Positions 1 through 8,184 of a DNA stretch of 59,341 nt are shown here, piece by piece; position 1 is the stretch's first letter; every line of letters starts with the position of its first letter. The stretch is from an uncultured Chloroflexota bacterium (GTDB lineage: Bacteria; Chloroflexota; Anaerolineae; Anaerolineales; Villigracilaceae): the NCBI GenBank assembly GCA_903914955.1, contig CAIWRB010000288.1, forward strand, positions 1 through 59,341, in the 5' to 3' direction. The notes below the pieces were generated by a model. It searched no databases, was not told the DNA's origin, and was given only the letters and a program-made list of their open reading frames with translations. The translations under genes were made by a program, and so were the position numbers.

Positions 1-2021
1 ATCTCGATAAATGCGCCGCCACCCAGCTCGAGCTTTTGTCCTGCTTCGGCGCGGCTGGTAGGGATTCCTCTTTCAGCGAAGAATTTATCCAATGCTTGAG
101 CTGAGAATGAGGCTTGCATATTTCCACTCCACAAAACATTTTCGGGTGGATATCTTTCCATCACACGCGGTAGTGCGGCCAGTTGATTCTCCTGCGTAGA
201 CGCGATCACGAGCCAATCGAGTTTGCGGCTAAAAAATGGAAGCCTTCTGCCGAGTTCATCGGAAAGTTCAGATGTGCTCGGTCCACCATTAATGAGCACA
301 TTCGTGCCTTCAGGTGTTTGGATGAGTACGGCATCGGCTGAACCAACTTCAAGGAAGGTGATATGAAGTTGACCGTCACCCGTGGTTGCGGTGGAACGCC
401 AGACCACGACGGTGCATGCGAACATGATCGTGAGAGTCACTGTCAATGCGACGGTTCGAAGCGAACCTGCCAAAGAGTTGAACCATTCTTTAATGCGCTC
501 CCAGTTGAAGGTCACAGCCAGAAGCGCGATGTAGAACGAAGAAACGATCCAGATGGAAGAATTCCCAAGGTAGATCGAGCCATGCGGCACACGATCAAAT
601 AGTTCCACCATGCGGATTGTGTACGCGGTGAATGGCCACGCGACCCACGCGATGAGTTGACCGATCGGCTGAAGGATCAGGCTGACGGAAACTGCCAATC
701 CACCGAGGATCATCACTGCGGGCTGCACAAAAAGAATGAACGGATTGGCGACGAACGAAATGAGGGAGATACGTTTGAAATGATAGGCCATGATCGGAAT
801 GGTGGTAAGCTGCGCGGCGAATGTCAGGATAATGTTATCGTTGAGGACTTTGGTGAAAGTACTGTTGTCTCTTTTTGAAATTTTCGAGATCAGATTTCCG
901 GTGAATTTTGAAAATGGCTCCGCGTAAAGGATAAGGCCCAGCGTGGCGAAGAATGAAAGTTGAAAGCCAACATCCCATAGCACCATCGGATTGATGACAG
1001 CCATAATGAACGCAACCACTGCAATCGCGTTCAGGCCATCGTTACGCCTGCCGAGTTGCCGCGCCAACAATGAAATACTTCCCATTAACGCGGCGCGCAC
1101 CACAGCGGCTTCCGCGCCGACAAGGAAAGTATAAAACGCAATGCCGAGAATGGCAAAGAGTGCGCCGAGTCTTTCACCAAATATATGTTTGAACATCGAG
1201 AAGAAAATACCGGCGATGATGGCGATATTAAATCCTGAGATCGCGATGATATGCGCCGTTCCGGTGTTCTTGAACGCATTTTGTAATTCATGCGTAAGGC
1301 CAGTATCCACGCCCAGTAAAATGCCCGCGAGCAAAGATGCTTCGGGATCATTGAACAGGAGATAGGTATTCTGGAGCATTCTATCTTTTAGTTTATAAAC
1401 TGCGGCTCTGATGGCGCTGCCGTCATTGCCCGGCAGAGTTGTCACCTCCGCAATAGACATGTACGAGTAAACACCGTCACGCGCCAGATAATCACGGTAT
1501 GAAAATTCTTCATCTTCGGGCGGCCTTTTTAATTTTCCACGCACGCGCACGTGTTGACCGTATTCATACGATTGATTCTGCGAAACACGCACAAGCAAAA
1601 CACCGGAGGCGGGCAGATCGCCGCTGCCGGAATCCACAGCTTCCACATTGAGTCGCAAATTTGTATAGGTGTCGCGGTAATCTGGAGGCTCTGCCAGTGT
1701 GCCGGTGACCAGCATTTCATAATCGCGGTCGTTATAAAAAGCGATGTGAAATGCGTCAATGACCGGCTGACGGAATTGAAACCACGCTGCGCCGAGGAAG
1801 AATGAAATTATAAGAAAGTTGACGAAAGGCGGAAGGCGAAGGAAGAAACTGGAGCTTGGGTTATTTGAAAATCGTGGAAGGCGGAAAAGAATCAAGGCCA
1901 GTAAAAGCGCAAGTGTGAAACCGATCCAGATATACATGGAAAGAGAAAACAGGCTGGCAATGACAATGCCTATAATAAAAGAAAGCGCTATCCATAATAA
2001 TGGCATGGCGGAATTGTACAT
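1..2021 (-). CDS. comEC: ComEC/Rec2-family competence membrane protein, 3' end outside window
   Basis: Reading the minus strand from an ATG at 2021 (a second in-frame ATG is at 2006) gives about 673 residues that run off the left edge. The order is an N-terminal hydrophobic pair (DUF4131-like region with an OB-like segment, GQHVRVRGKL), then the multi-TM Competence core with the typical stretches GILLGVDTGL, HIIAISGFNIAI and GAEAAVVRAALMG, and then the start of a metallo-beta-lactamase-like domain. ComEC forms the inner-membrane channel for single-stranded DNA uptake. The last domain is atypical: the usual DVGQGDA and HPHADH motifs read EVGSADA and ASTQENQ, so metal-binding residues appear lost. 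No clear Shine-Dalgarno sequence precedes either start. Family assignment is firm; activity of the nuclease-like domain is doubtful. Confidence 0.9.
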   Translation of the reverse strand, partial: MYNSAMPLLWIALSFIIGIVIASLFSLSMYIWIGFTLALLLALILFRLPRFSNNPSSSFFLRLPPFVNFLIISFFLGAAWFQFRQPVIDAFHIAFYNDRDYEMLVTGTLAEPPDYRDTYTNLRLNVEAVDSGSGDLPASGVLLVRVSQNQSYEYGQHVRVRGKLKRPPEDEEFSYRDYLARDGVYSYMSIAEVTTLPGNDGSAIRAAVYKLKDRMLQNTYLLFNDPEASLLAGILLGVDTGLTHELQNAFKNTGTAHIIAISGFNIAIIAGIFFSMFKHIFGERLGALFAILGIAFYTFLVGAEAAVVRAALMGSISLLARQLGRRNDGLNAIAVVAFIMAVINPMVLWDVGFQLSFFATLGLILYAEPFSKFTGNLISKISKRDNSTFTKVLNDNIILTFAAQLTTIPIMAYHFKRISLISFVANPFILFVQPAVMILGGLAVSVSLILQPIGQLIAWVAWPFTAYTIRMVELFDRVPHGSIYLGNSSIWIVSSFYIALLAVTFNWERIKEWFNSLAGSLRTVALTVTLTIMFACTVVVWRSTATTGDGQLHITFLEVGSADAVLIQTPEGTNVLINGGPSTSELSDELGRRLPFFSRKLDWLVIASTQENQLAALPRVMERYPPENVLWSGNMQASFSAQALDKFFAERGIPTSRAEAGQKLELGGGAFIE

Positions 2022-2168
2022 TAGAATTTTAGATTAAGAGGCTGTTTCCAGCGCCACAGTTGAGATCGCTAAAAGATATAGCCACAGAGGATACAGGGAT
2101 TTTCAAGGGTTTCCTAAGCACTCTCTGTGGCTAAGTTTTTTTATTCTGCATCCTTGCACGCCCCAAGT

Positions 2169-2186
2169 TATAATCATCCCATCATG
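2169..2186 (+). promoter_or_regulatory. -10 box placed for leaderless start of SDR gene
   Basis: TATAAT at 2169-2174 lies nine bases before the ATG at 2184, with no Shine-Dalgarno sequence between. Transcription would begin at or a few bases before the start codon. This supports the ATG at 2184 rather than the upstream in-frame GTG at 2127. No good -35 box was found. Confidence 0.45.
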
Positions 2187-3641
2187 ACAGACTCAAAACT
2201 TATACTCGTGACTGGAGCGACAGGCTATGTTGGCGGACGGCTGGTACCGAAACTTCTCGAAGCCGGATATCTTGTGCGCTGCCTCGTGCGCGATCCATCC
2301 CGTTTGCAGGGACGCGTCTGGCTCAATAAAGTGGAAGTAGTAAAAGGTGACGCTGTTTCGTCAGATGGTCTCACAGAAGTAATGCGCGGTGTATCTGTGG
2401 CGTATTATCTTATTCACGGAATGCAAGGCGGAAAACTTAACGCCGAACGCGATCTGCAAGTGGCGCGCAACTTCTCTCACGCCGCAGAGGAGGCAGGCAT
2501 TGAAAATATTATCTATTTCGGCGAACTTGTTGACCCAGCCGGTAATCTCTCGCCTTATTTACGCGCGCGTCACGAAACAGGCTATTTGCTGCGCTATGGA
2601 AAAGTTCCTGTCACCGAATTTCGCGCAGGCATGATCGTCGGCTCGGGGAGCGCCCTTTTTGAAATGATCCGCTATCTAGTGGAGCGTGAGCCGCTGCTTA
2701 TCTGTCCCGCGTGGTTCTTCTCACTGGCGCAGCCGATCGCCATCCGCGATGTACTTTCCTACCTCGTAGATGCGCTCAAGACTCCCGATTGCACCGGCCG
2801 CGTGATTGAGATCGGCGGGCCGACGCATCTCACCTACGCCGATATGCTTTTAAGTTACGCCAAAGAACGCAGCTTGAAACGCTGGCTGATTCCTACGCCG
2901 TTCAATGCGCCGCGACTTTCCGCATATTGGGTGCACATGGTCACTCCCATCCACTGGCGCATCGTGGCTCCCCTGATAGAGGGTCTGCGCGCGCGACTCA
3001 TTGTCCGCGATGATACAGCCAGGAAACTGTTCCCGCAGATTAAGCCCGCCGATTTCCAATCCGCGGTGCATTATGCGCTGGGACGCATCCAAAGAGACAA
3101 CGTCGAAACCAGTTGGTCAGACGCGCTCGTCACGACACTGGGCGATTTCAAGCCGTATCAATTCACTGTTGAAGAAGGCATGTTCATCGAGCGCAGACAA
3201 GTTCTGCTGGATATAAAAGCTGAATCGGTTTTTCGAGCATACATGGGAATTGGCGGTGAGCGCGGCTGGCTGTACATGAATTGGTCATGGGCTTTGCGCG
3301 GCTGGATGGATAAGGTTATCGGCGGCGTGGGACTGCGGCGCGGGCGGCGCCATCCCGATGAACTCCATGTGGGCGAAGCGCTTGATTTCTGGCGCGTAGA
3401 AACTATCGAGAAAAATACGCGCCTACGCCTATTGGCTGAGATGAAAGTACCGGGGAAAGCCTGGCTCGAATTCGAATCCCAGCCGCAGGATGATAAGACC
3501 CTGTTCACGGTCAGCGCTTATTTTGCACCACACGGCCTCAGTGGATTTTTATATTGGTACGCGATGTGGCCCTTTCATAAATTCATCTTCGACGGCCTCA
3601 CGCGCAGGCTCGCCTCGCGCGCGCGCATATTAGGCCGGTAA
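2184..3641 (+). CDS. SDR-family NAD(P)-dependent oxidoreductase with C-terminal DUF2867
   Basis: The 485-residue protein begins with a Rossmann fold of the extended/atypical SDR class: TGATGYVG at residues 10-17, then a NmrA-like nucleotide-binding region to about residue 230. From about residue 340 to the end it has a DUF2867 domain, recognised by the Trp-rich stretch GWLYMNWSWALRGWMDK and by RRHPDELHVGEALDFW. The substrate is unknown; homologues are usually annotated as epimerase or nucleoside-diphosphate-sugar enzymes, but nothing here proves that. The start at 2184 is chosen because the nucleotide-binding fold begins there and a -10 box sits directly before it; the earlier GTG would add 19 unrelated residues. 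A shorter paralogue lies at 28698-29990. Confidence 0.85.
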   Translation: MTDSKLILVTGATGYVGGRLVPKLLEAGYLVRCLVRDPSRLQGRVWLNKVEVVKGDAVSSDGLTEVMRGVSVAYYLIHGMQGGKLNAERDLQVARNFSHAAEEAGIENIIYFGELVDPAGNLSPYLRARHETGYLLRYGKVPVTEFRAGMIVGSGSALFEMIRYLVEREPLLICPAWFFSLAQPIAIRDVLSYLVDALKTPDCTGRVIEIGGPTHLTYADMLLSYAKERSLKRWLIPTPFNAPRLSAYWVHMVTPIHWRIVAPLIEGLRARLIVRDDTARKLFPQIKPADFQSAVHYALGRIQRDNVETSWSDALVTTLGDFKPYQFTVEEGMFIERRQVLLDIKAESVFRAYMGIGGERGWLYMNWSWALRGWMDKVIGGVGLRRGRRHPDELHVGEALDFWRVETIEKNTRLRLLAEMKVPGKAWLEFESQPQDDKTLFTVSAYFAPHGLSGFLYWYAMWPFHKFIFDGLTRRLASRARILGR

Positions 3642-3688
3642 ATGTGACACGGAGCACGGACTGAAGTCCGCATAACACTGGTGAACAA

Positions 3689-4309
3689 ATGTCAACTCTT
3701 TATTCTGTTCTCTTTCCTCTGATCGCATATCTGCTTGGTTCACTCCCCTTTTCGATCTGGGTCACGCGCTTCGTTAAAGGCGTGGATGTGCGTGACGCGG
3801 GTTCTGGCCATGCGACAACGACCAATACCATTCGTCAGGCGGGGTTTGGCTGGGGCGCGCTTGTCTTCGTGTTGGATGTGGCGAAGGGGTTTATCCCAAC
3901 GTATCTTGCCTTTCATGCAAATAATATCCCGCCATATATTATTCCGATCACAGCCGCCTGCGCGGTGATCGGTCATTGCTGGCCGCTGTTCGCAAACTTC
4001 CGCGGCGGCATGGGATTGGCAACCGCAGGGGGAAGTTTGCTCGCTGTAAACCTGCTGGCGTTTCTAATTTGCCTCGGACTGCTCATCCTGCTTGTTCTCA
4101 CAATTCGACATTCAGCCCGCGCGAGTGTTTTCGCGGGAATTCTCATCGCCCCCACATTATGGATCTTCAAAATTCACGATACAGCCTTTTGGGTTGCGCT
4201 CGGCGCGGGATTTGTAATCGCAGTCCGTTTTTTAATAGACTGGAATCGCAAATATAGTGAACTGTGGCTAGACCGTGAGAAAGCAGACAAAAGTGAGCGT
4301 AAGCAATAA
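3689..4309 (+). CDS. plsY: PlsY-like glycerol-3-phosphate acyltransferase, variant motifs
   Basis: A 206-residue integral membrane protein with about six hydrophobic segments and the PlsY layout. PlsY moves the acyl group from acyl phosphate to glycerol-3-phosphate, the first step of phospholipid synthesis, in the cytoplasmic membrane. The N-terminal motif GSLPFSIWVTR fits the family. The second loop reads GSGHATTTN where PlsY usually has GSGNPGATN, and the third reads FRGGMGLAT where PlsY usually has FKGGKGVAT, so the loop lysine is missing. It could be a PlsY paralogue with altered substrate use or a clade-specific variant. It follows the SDR gene by 47 bases and may be cotranscribed. A hairpin terminator lies downstream. 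Confidence 0.75.
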   Translation: MSTLYSVLFPLIAYLLGSLPFSIWVTRFVKGVDVRDAGSGHATTTNTIRQAGFGWGALVFVLDVAKGFIPTYLAFHANNIPPYIIPITAACAVIGHCWPLFANFRGGMGLATAGGSLLAVNLLAFLICLGLLILLVLTIRHSARASVFAGILIAPTLWIFKIHDTAFWVALGAGFVIAVRFLIDWNRKYSELWLDREKADKSERKQ

Positions 4310-4380
4310 ACTAAAAGCATACAGGCAGCAAAAAGACTTCGAGGCTTTACGTTTTCGCGTTTAGTCCAAAAAGTTTAAAT

Positions 4381-4418
4381 AAAAAGTGACTCAGCAAAAA
4401 AGTTGAGTCACTTTTATT
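4381..4418. terminator. Bidirectional hairpin terminator between convergent genes
   Basis: AAAAGTGACTCA (4382-4393) pairs perfectly with TGAGTCACTTTT (4404-4415) around a ten-base loop, with A and T runs on the two sides. It separates the plsY-like gene (plus) from the PP2C gene (minus), whose stop codon lies inside the right arm. Confidence 0.85.
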
Positions 4419-5280
4419 CTCCCAATAGCCAGCCCAGAAAACCCGGTTTCTTATTTGCTATATCCTCCAGCCTCGGCATCGACATGATCACAACCGTTAT
4501 GTTGTCGTGTCCGCCGCGATCGTTGGCCAGGTTGATCAACGACTCTGCCGCCATCTTAATATCTTTTTTTGAGCGGATGATCTTAAGAAGCTCATCATCC
4601 CAAACAAGATCGGTCAATCCGTCGGTGCACATTAAGATGGTGTCACCGGGTTCAAGATGAAATCCCTGATTGTTTTCGGACTCTTCATCGCTTTCTTCAT
4701 CGTCAATTCGCAAACGAAAGTCCACATCAGGCAATCTGATACCACCCAAATATCTACGGATGACATGTACATTCGGATGGTCGCGCATTTGCTCGGTAGT
4801 GATGATGCCTTTTTCATAGGCTTCCTGTACCCAGGTATGATCAATGGTCAGGCGCTGGATCTGTCTGCCGCGTAAAAGATAAATGCGCGAATCTCCAACA
4901 TAGGCCGTATACAATCTATTCTCAATGATCCAGACACAGGCGCAGGTCGAACCCATGCCTTCTTCCTCATCCTTGCCAGCCGAATGCGAAGCAATGGCCT
5001 GACTTGCATCCTGGATCGCGTTCTCAAGTATCTTGACAGGTTTCTTTGCGTTGCTTTCCCCAACACCCATGGTGATGTAGTTGACACCCAGTTCCGCCGC
5101 AACTTCACCAGCGCGGTGACCGCCGATCCCATCCGCAACGATCGCGAAAAGCGATGGACGTGAATCTTCCCTGCTCAGCTGGAACGATGAAACCGCATAA
5201 CGGTCTTCATTGTTCTTGCCGGACATTCCGGCATGACTAAGTGCGGCTACATGAAGATGGGCAAGTGTGGAACGGATCAT
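4414..5280 (-). CDS. PP2C-family serine/threonine protein phosphatase
   Basis: The 288-residue protein carries all the PPM/PP2C motifs in order: SGKNNEDRY near residue 20, ADGIGGHRAGE near 50, YVGDSRIYLLRG near 130, CTDGLTDLVW near 220 and GGHDNITVVIM near 260. The metal-binding Asp residues are all present, so it should be an active Mn/Mg-dependent phosphatase of phospho-Ser/Thr proteins in the cytosol, like Stp/PrpC. Its ATG overlaps the stop of the upstream VWA-FHA gene by four bases (ATGA), indicating translational coupling. No Hanks-type kinase is found in the window, so its partner kinase must be elsewhere. There is no transmembrane segment. Confidence 0.95.
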   Translation of the reverse strand: MIRSTLAHLHVAALSHAGMSGKNNEDRYAVSSFQLSREDSRPSLFAIVADGIGGHRAGEVAAELGVNYITMGVGESNAKKPVKILENAIQDASQAIASHSAGKDEEEGMGSTCACVWIIENRLYTAYVGDSRIYLLRGRQIQRLTIDHTWVQEAYEKGIITTEQMRDHPNVHVIRRYLGGIRLPDVDFRLRIDDEESDEESENNQGFHLEPGDTILMCTDGLTDLVWDDELLKIIRSKKDIKMAAESLINLANDRGGHDNITVVIMSMPRLEDIANKKPGFLGWLLGE

Positions 5281-7214
5281 TCTTCAATAGGTTGAACGGT
5301 GATTTTTGGGCTTGAAACAACCGGCGGCACTGATACAGTGAACCGATAAATTAATTGGCCGAAGTGTACCATATCGCCGTGCGCAAGACGGCAACCTTCA
5401 CGAGGAATGGGATCGTAATTCACCCAGGTGCCGGCGATCGAATTATTATCCAACAATAAAAAGCCTCCATCATCCGTTTGCCTCAACCGCGCATGAACAG
5501 AAGAGATGGATGGGTCGTCAATGATCTGTGTACAATGCAACAGGTCTGTACCAAATACGATCTCTTTTTCGACGACAGGGATCGGCGCATTCAAAGTCAC
5601 CTGGCCTAAAGAATTAATGCGATAAAAGAATGCCTCGGCCTGCCGCACCCCTTCGGCTTCTTTTTTGGACTTTGCAATTGACTCTTTTTTTCTGGAGGAT
5701 GTGCTTCTTTTTTTGCTTTTTTCCGCAGGGACAATGGGAGACGGCGCTTCCATGGCTGCGCCCACAGATTGCGTCAGCGGATCTGCCTCTGCGCGGCGTG
5801 CGGCCTGAGCGGCGCGCAAAGTTGGAAGGCGTAAGCGTCCACTCAGGAGAATGGCGATAAGCACCAGTCCGGCAAAGATGATCGAACCAAATGTAATTGA
5901 AGTGCGGTATTTTGCGAGGAAAGCAGTAGGCCCACTCGGCGGCTTGACGACCGTCACAGTGACCGGCAGCGCCATGCTAGCCTTGCTCAAACCGAGGATG
6001 TCCACGGCTTCCACGACAATCTGATGCTCGCCGCTCTCTGAAAATAACGAGAGGTCCCAGATAAATTTATTGAAGGGTTCCACCGTATTCTCATCCGCGA
6101 TCTGACCATCCACATATAAAGTGGTACGCGTCAACGCGCGTTTATGACCATCAGGAAATTCGATGATGATCTCAAGTTCTTGTTTTGCCGGCAGAAGATT
6201 CCCAGTATTAAATGGATCATCCGCCGGGGCTTGGCGTGTGATCTGCGTTGACGGCGTTACAGGGATCGGGTTGGGCGGCTGAATATCCACGCTGAAAATC
6301 TGGTTAGCAGAAACTGCCGCGCCCGCCGGCAGAATCACTTGTGCGTTGATGCTATGTTCGCCTGCAGTCTTTAATCGCGACGTATATGAAAGTTTGTATA
6401 TTCGGCGCAGCGGCGAGAAATAGGCTTCGGGATCAGGGAATCTTTCATCGCCCGAAAACTGGAACATCGTTCCGCCTGTTTGGATGGCGAGATTATTAAA
6501 TGCCGCCGCGCTTGTTGTTGCGAATGTTGTATTAGCATCTACATACCAGATGAAAATACGGATATTATTTTCGAGCGCGCTTTGAATGAACGGCTCAAGC
6601 GTCGAGGCGAGGTTGACATCATTCATTTGCGGGGTGATGAAGAAAACGGCGCGCTTCATGCCAAGTTGCGGCGTCTGCGCGCTGACCGTTTCTATGGCGG
6701 TGGCGAGAGATTGCAGGTTGGGAATGGCTTTGCGGAAATCAGGCTGGAAACCATTCAGCCCGATCACGAAATCTGCCGCGCTGGCGTGATTGATGACAGC
6801 TCCCGCCTGACTGACGAGGCTGAAATCGTCGGGCTGATCGGCTGGGCGGCTTTGCGCCCATTGCGCCAGCACCTGCGCCACACGTTGAAAACGAGAAATA
6901 CCAATTGGATTGCGCGCATCTAATGCTGCGCCCTGATTGACAGCGATCACCAGTTGTAATGGGATTGCCATCTCAGTCAGCGAGTCGACTGGGAGTGGCG
7001 CACTGTCTTCGATAACAGAAACAGCTCCGGGTGTAAGTCCGGAAGCGAAAAAATTTTGAGAGTCGAAAACATCCAAAAGCGCGGTAACTATTGGGAAGGC
7101 GGATATATCCGCAGAGTAGAGATCCGCAGAAGCAGTGTTTTGCTGCGCGTACACCTTCGACGCCGCGCTAAGAAGAAGGCTCAGGCTGAAAATCAGAGCA
7201 AGGAACTTACGCAT
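5277..7214 (-). CDS. Membrane protein with extracytoplasmic VWA-like and cytosolic FHA domains
   Basis: A 645-residue protein with a signal peptide (residues 1-24, cleavage near VYA-QQ), a von Willebrand A-like region to about residue 250, an Ig/cadherin-like region to about 420, one transmembrane helix near residues 435-455, a basic Lys/Ser/Arg-rich linker, and a C-terminal FHA domain (SSVHARLRQ and NNSIAGTWVNYDPI), which binds phosphothreonine. Topology therefore puts VWA outside and FHA inside. The ATG at 7214 is preferred over an in-frame TTG at 7223 because GAGG precedes it and the signal peptide starts there; it overlaps the upstream gene by 8 bases. The gene is coupled to the phosphatase downstream, which suggests one signalling module. 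The ligand is unknown. Confidence 0.85.
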   Translation of the reverse strand: MRKFLALIFSLSLLLSAASKVYAQQNTASADLYSADISAFPIVTALLDVFDSQNFFASGLTPGAVSVIEDSAPLPVDSLTEMAIPLQLVIAVNQGAALDARNPIGISRFQRVAQVLAQWAQSRPADQPDDFSLVSQAGAVINHASAADFVIGLNGFQPDFRKAIPNLQSLATAIETVSAQTPQLGMKRAVFFITPQMNDVNLASTLEPFIQSALENNIRIFIWYVDANTTFATTSAAAFNNLAIQTGGTMFQFSGDERFPDPEAYFSPLRRIYKLSYTSRLKTAGEHSINAQVILPAGAAVSANQIFSVDIQPPNPIPVTPSTQITRQAPADDPFNTGNLLPAKQELEIIIEFPDGHKRALTRTTLYVDGQIADENTVEPFNKFIWDLSLFSESGEHQIVVEAVDILGLSKASMALPVTVTVVKPPSGPTAFLAKYRTSITFGSIIFAGLVLIAILLSGRLRLPTLRAAQAARRAEADPLTQSVGAAMEAPSPIVPAEKSKKRSTSSRKKESIAKSKKEAEGVRQAEAFFYRINSLGQVTLNAPIPVVEKEIVFGTDLLHCTQIIDDPSISSVHARLRQTDDGGFLLLDNNSIAGTWVNYDPIPREGCRLAHGDMVHFGQLIYRFTVSVPPVVSSPKITVQPIEE

Positions 7215-8145
7215 TTGCCTCAATCATAACAGGAGCTTCTTCTTTCGTTTGGGTCAGACGCAGGTAGGTCAGCGTCCATGCGGTTTGGATGTAGGCTGTC
7301 AGAAGGCCATTGAAAACCAGCAGAACCGGTAAATAGACAACGCAGCAAGCCGCCGCGATATATAAAGGCGTGAGCGATTCTCGTAAAGCTGCCATGCCTA
7401 TGATAAGTGGGATCACTGCAAGAATAATGGGGAGAGCAACGATCACGCCAAGGACTCCGCCTCCAACGGCGAGAATGAGCGCAATGATGATGATAGGGAC
7501 CACGTTGGTTTTTGCGACCTGCCAGCCACGCTTAAATCCGTCGAGCATATTCAGGTCTTCGAGCACGATGGCGGTTTGCGCCTGTTCGATCACAATGGAA
7601 AGTATCCAGCCAATTGGAACTAAAATGCAAAAGATCGGAAGTAAACATACAAAGCCTATGCCGACTGTGACGACGCCAATCACAATAAGCGGAGCTAATA
7701 TGATGAAGAAAGCCAGCCCGACGAGAAAATTTATTCCAAAGATGCGCCAGAAGAAAGGCATACTCTCCGCCCAGATCTCGCCAAAGGATAAATGCTCAGC
7801 GCCTTTGTCAGCCTGAGCCACGCCTTTGATCAAGCCGATCCTGCCCATCATTCCCAGAGAATAAGCGATTAGAGATAAAAAGATAATCGCGATAATAACG
7901 GCAACGATGATCCATAAATTATTCTGAATGAATTGTCCAGCTTGACCAATGATCCGCTCGAATTGGCCGGTCGAGAATGGAGAATTCCCTGAGCCGCCTT
8001 GATACCCCGAATTACCGCCGCCACTGGAAGCACCTCCGCTTCCGCGCGCGAAACTGGCGAGGATGCCGAAAACCCAAAGAATTTTATGCTTCCAAATGAT
8101 CTGCCAGGCACGGGTAAGCACTTCACCAAAGTTGAAATTATTCAT
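7207..8145 (-). CDS. Polytopic membrane protein of unknown function
   Basis: A 312-residue protein with a short cytosolic N-terminus (an amphipathic stretch ending in WKHKILWVFGIL), a Gly/Ser-rich loop at about 35-60, and then six or seven hydrophobic segments. The general style resembles the glycerophosphodiesterase-type membrane-domain and DUF975-like families found upstream of many Gram-positive and Chloroflexota genes; no catalytic motif is visible. A strong Shine-Dalgarno sequence (GAGGAGG) lies before the ATG. Its 3' end overlaps the VWA-FHA gene by 8 bases, so it is the first gene of the three-gene unit with that protein and the PP2C phosphatase, and may act with them in the membrane. 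Confidence 0.75.
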   Translation of the reverse strand: MNNFNFGEVLTRAWQIIWKHKILWVFGILASFARGSGGASSGGGNSGYQGGSGNSPFSTGQFERIIGQAGQFIQNNLWIIVAVIIAIIFLSLIAYSLGMMGRIGLIKGVAQADKGAEHLSFGEIWAESMPFFWRIFGINFLVGLAFFIILAPLIVIGVVTVGIGFVCLLPIFCILVPIGWILSIVIEQAQTAIVLEDLNMLDGFKRGWQVAKTNVVPIIIIALILAVGGGVLGVIVALPIILAVIPLIIGMAALRESLTPLYIAAACCVVYLPVLLVFNGLLTAYIQTAWTLTYLRLTQTKEEAPVMIEANA

Positions 8146-8184
8146 AAAGCCTCCTCAATCAAAAATCGTCAATCGAAAATCGCC

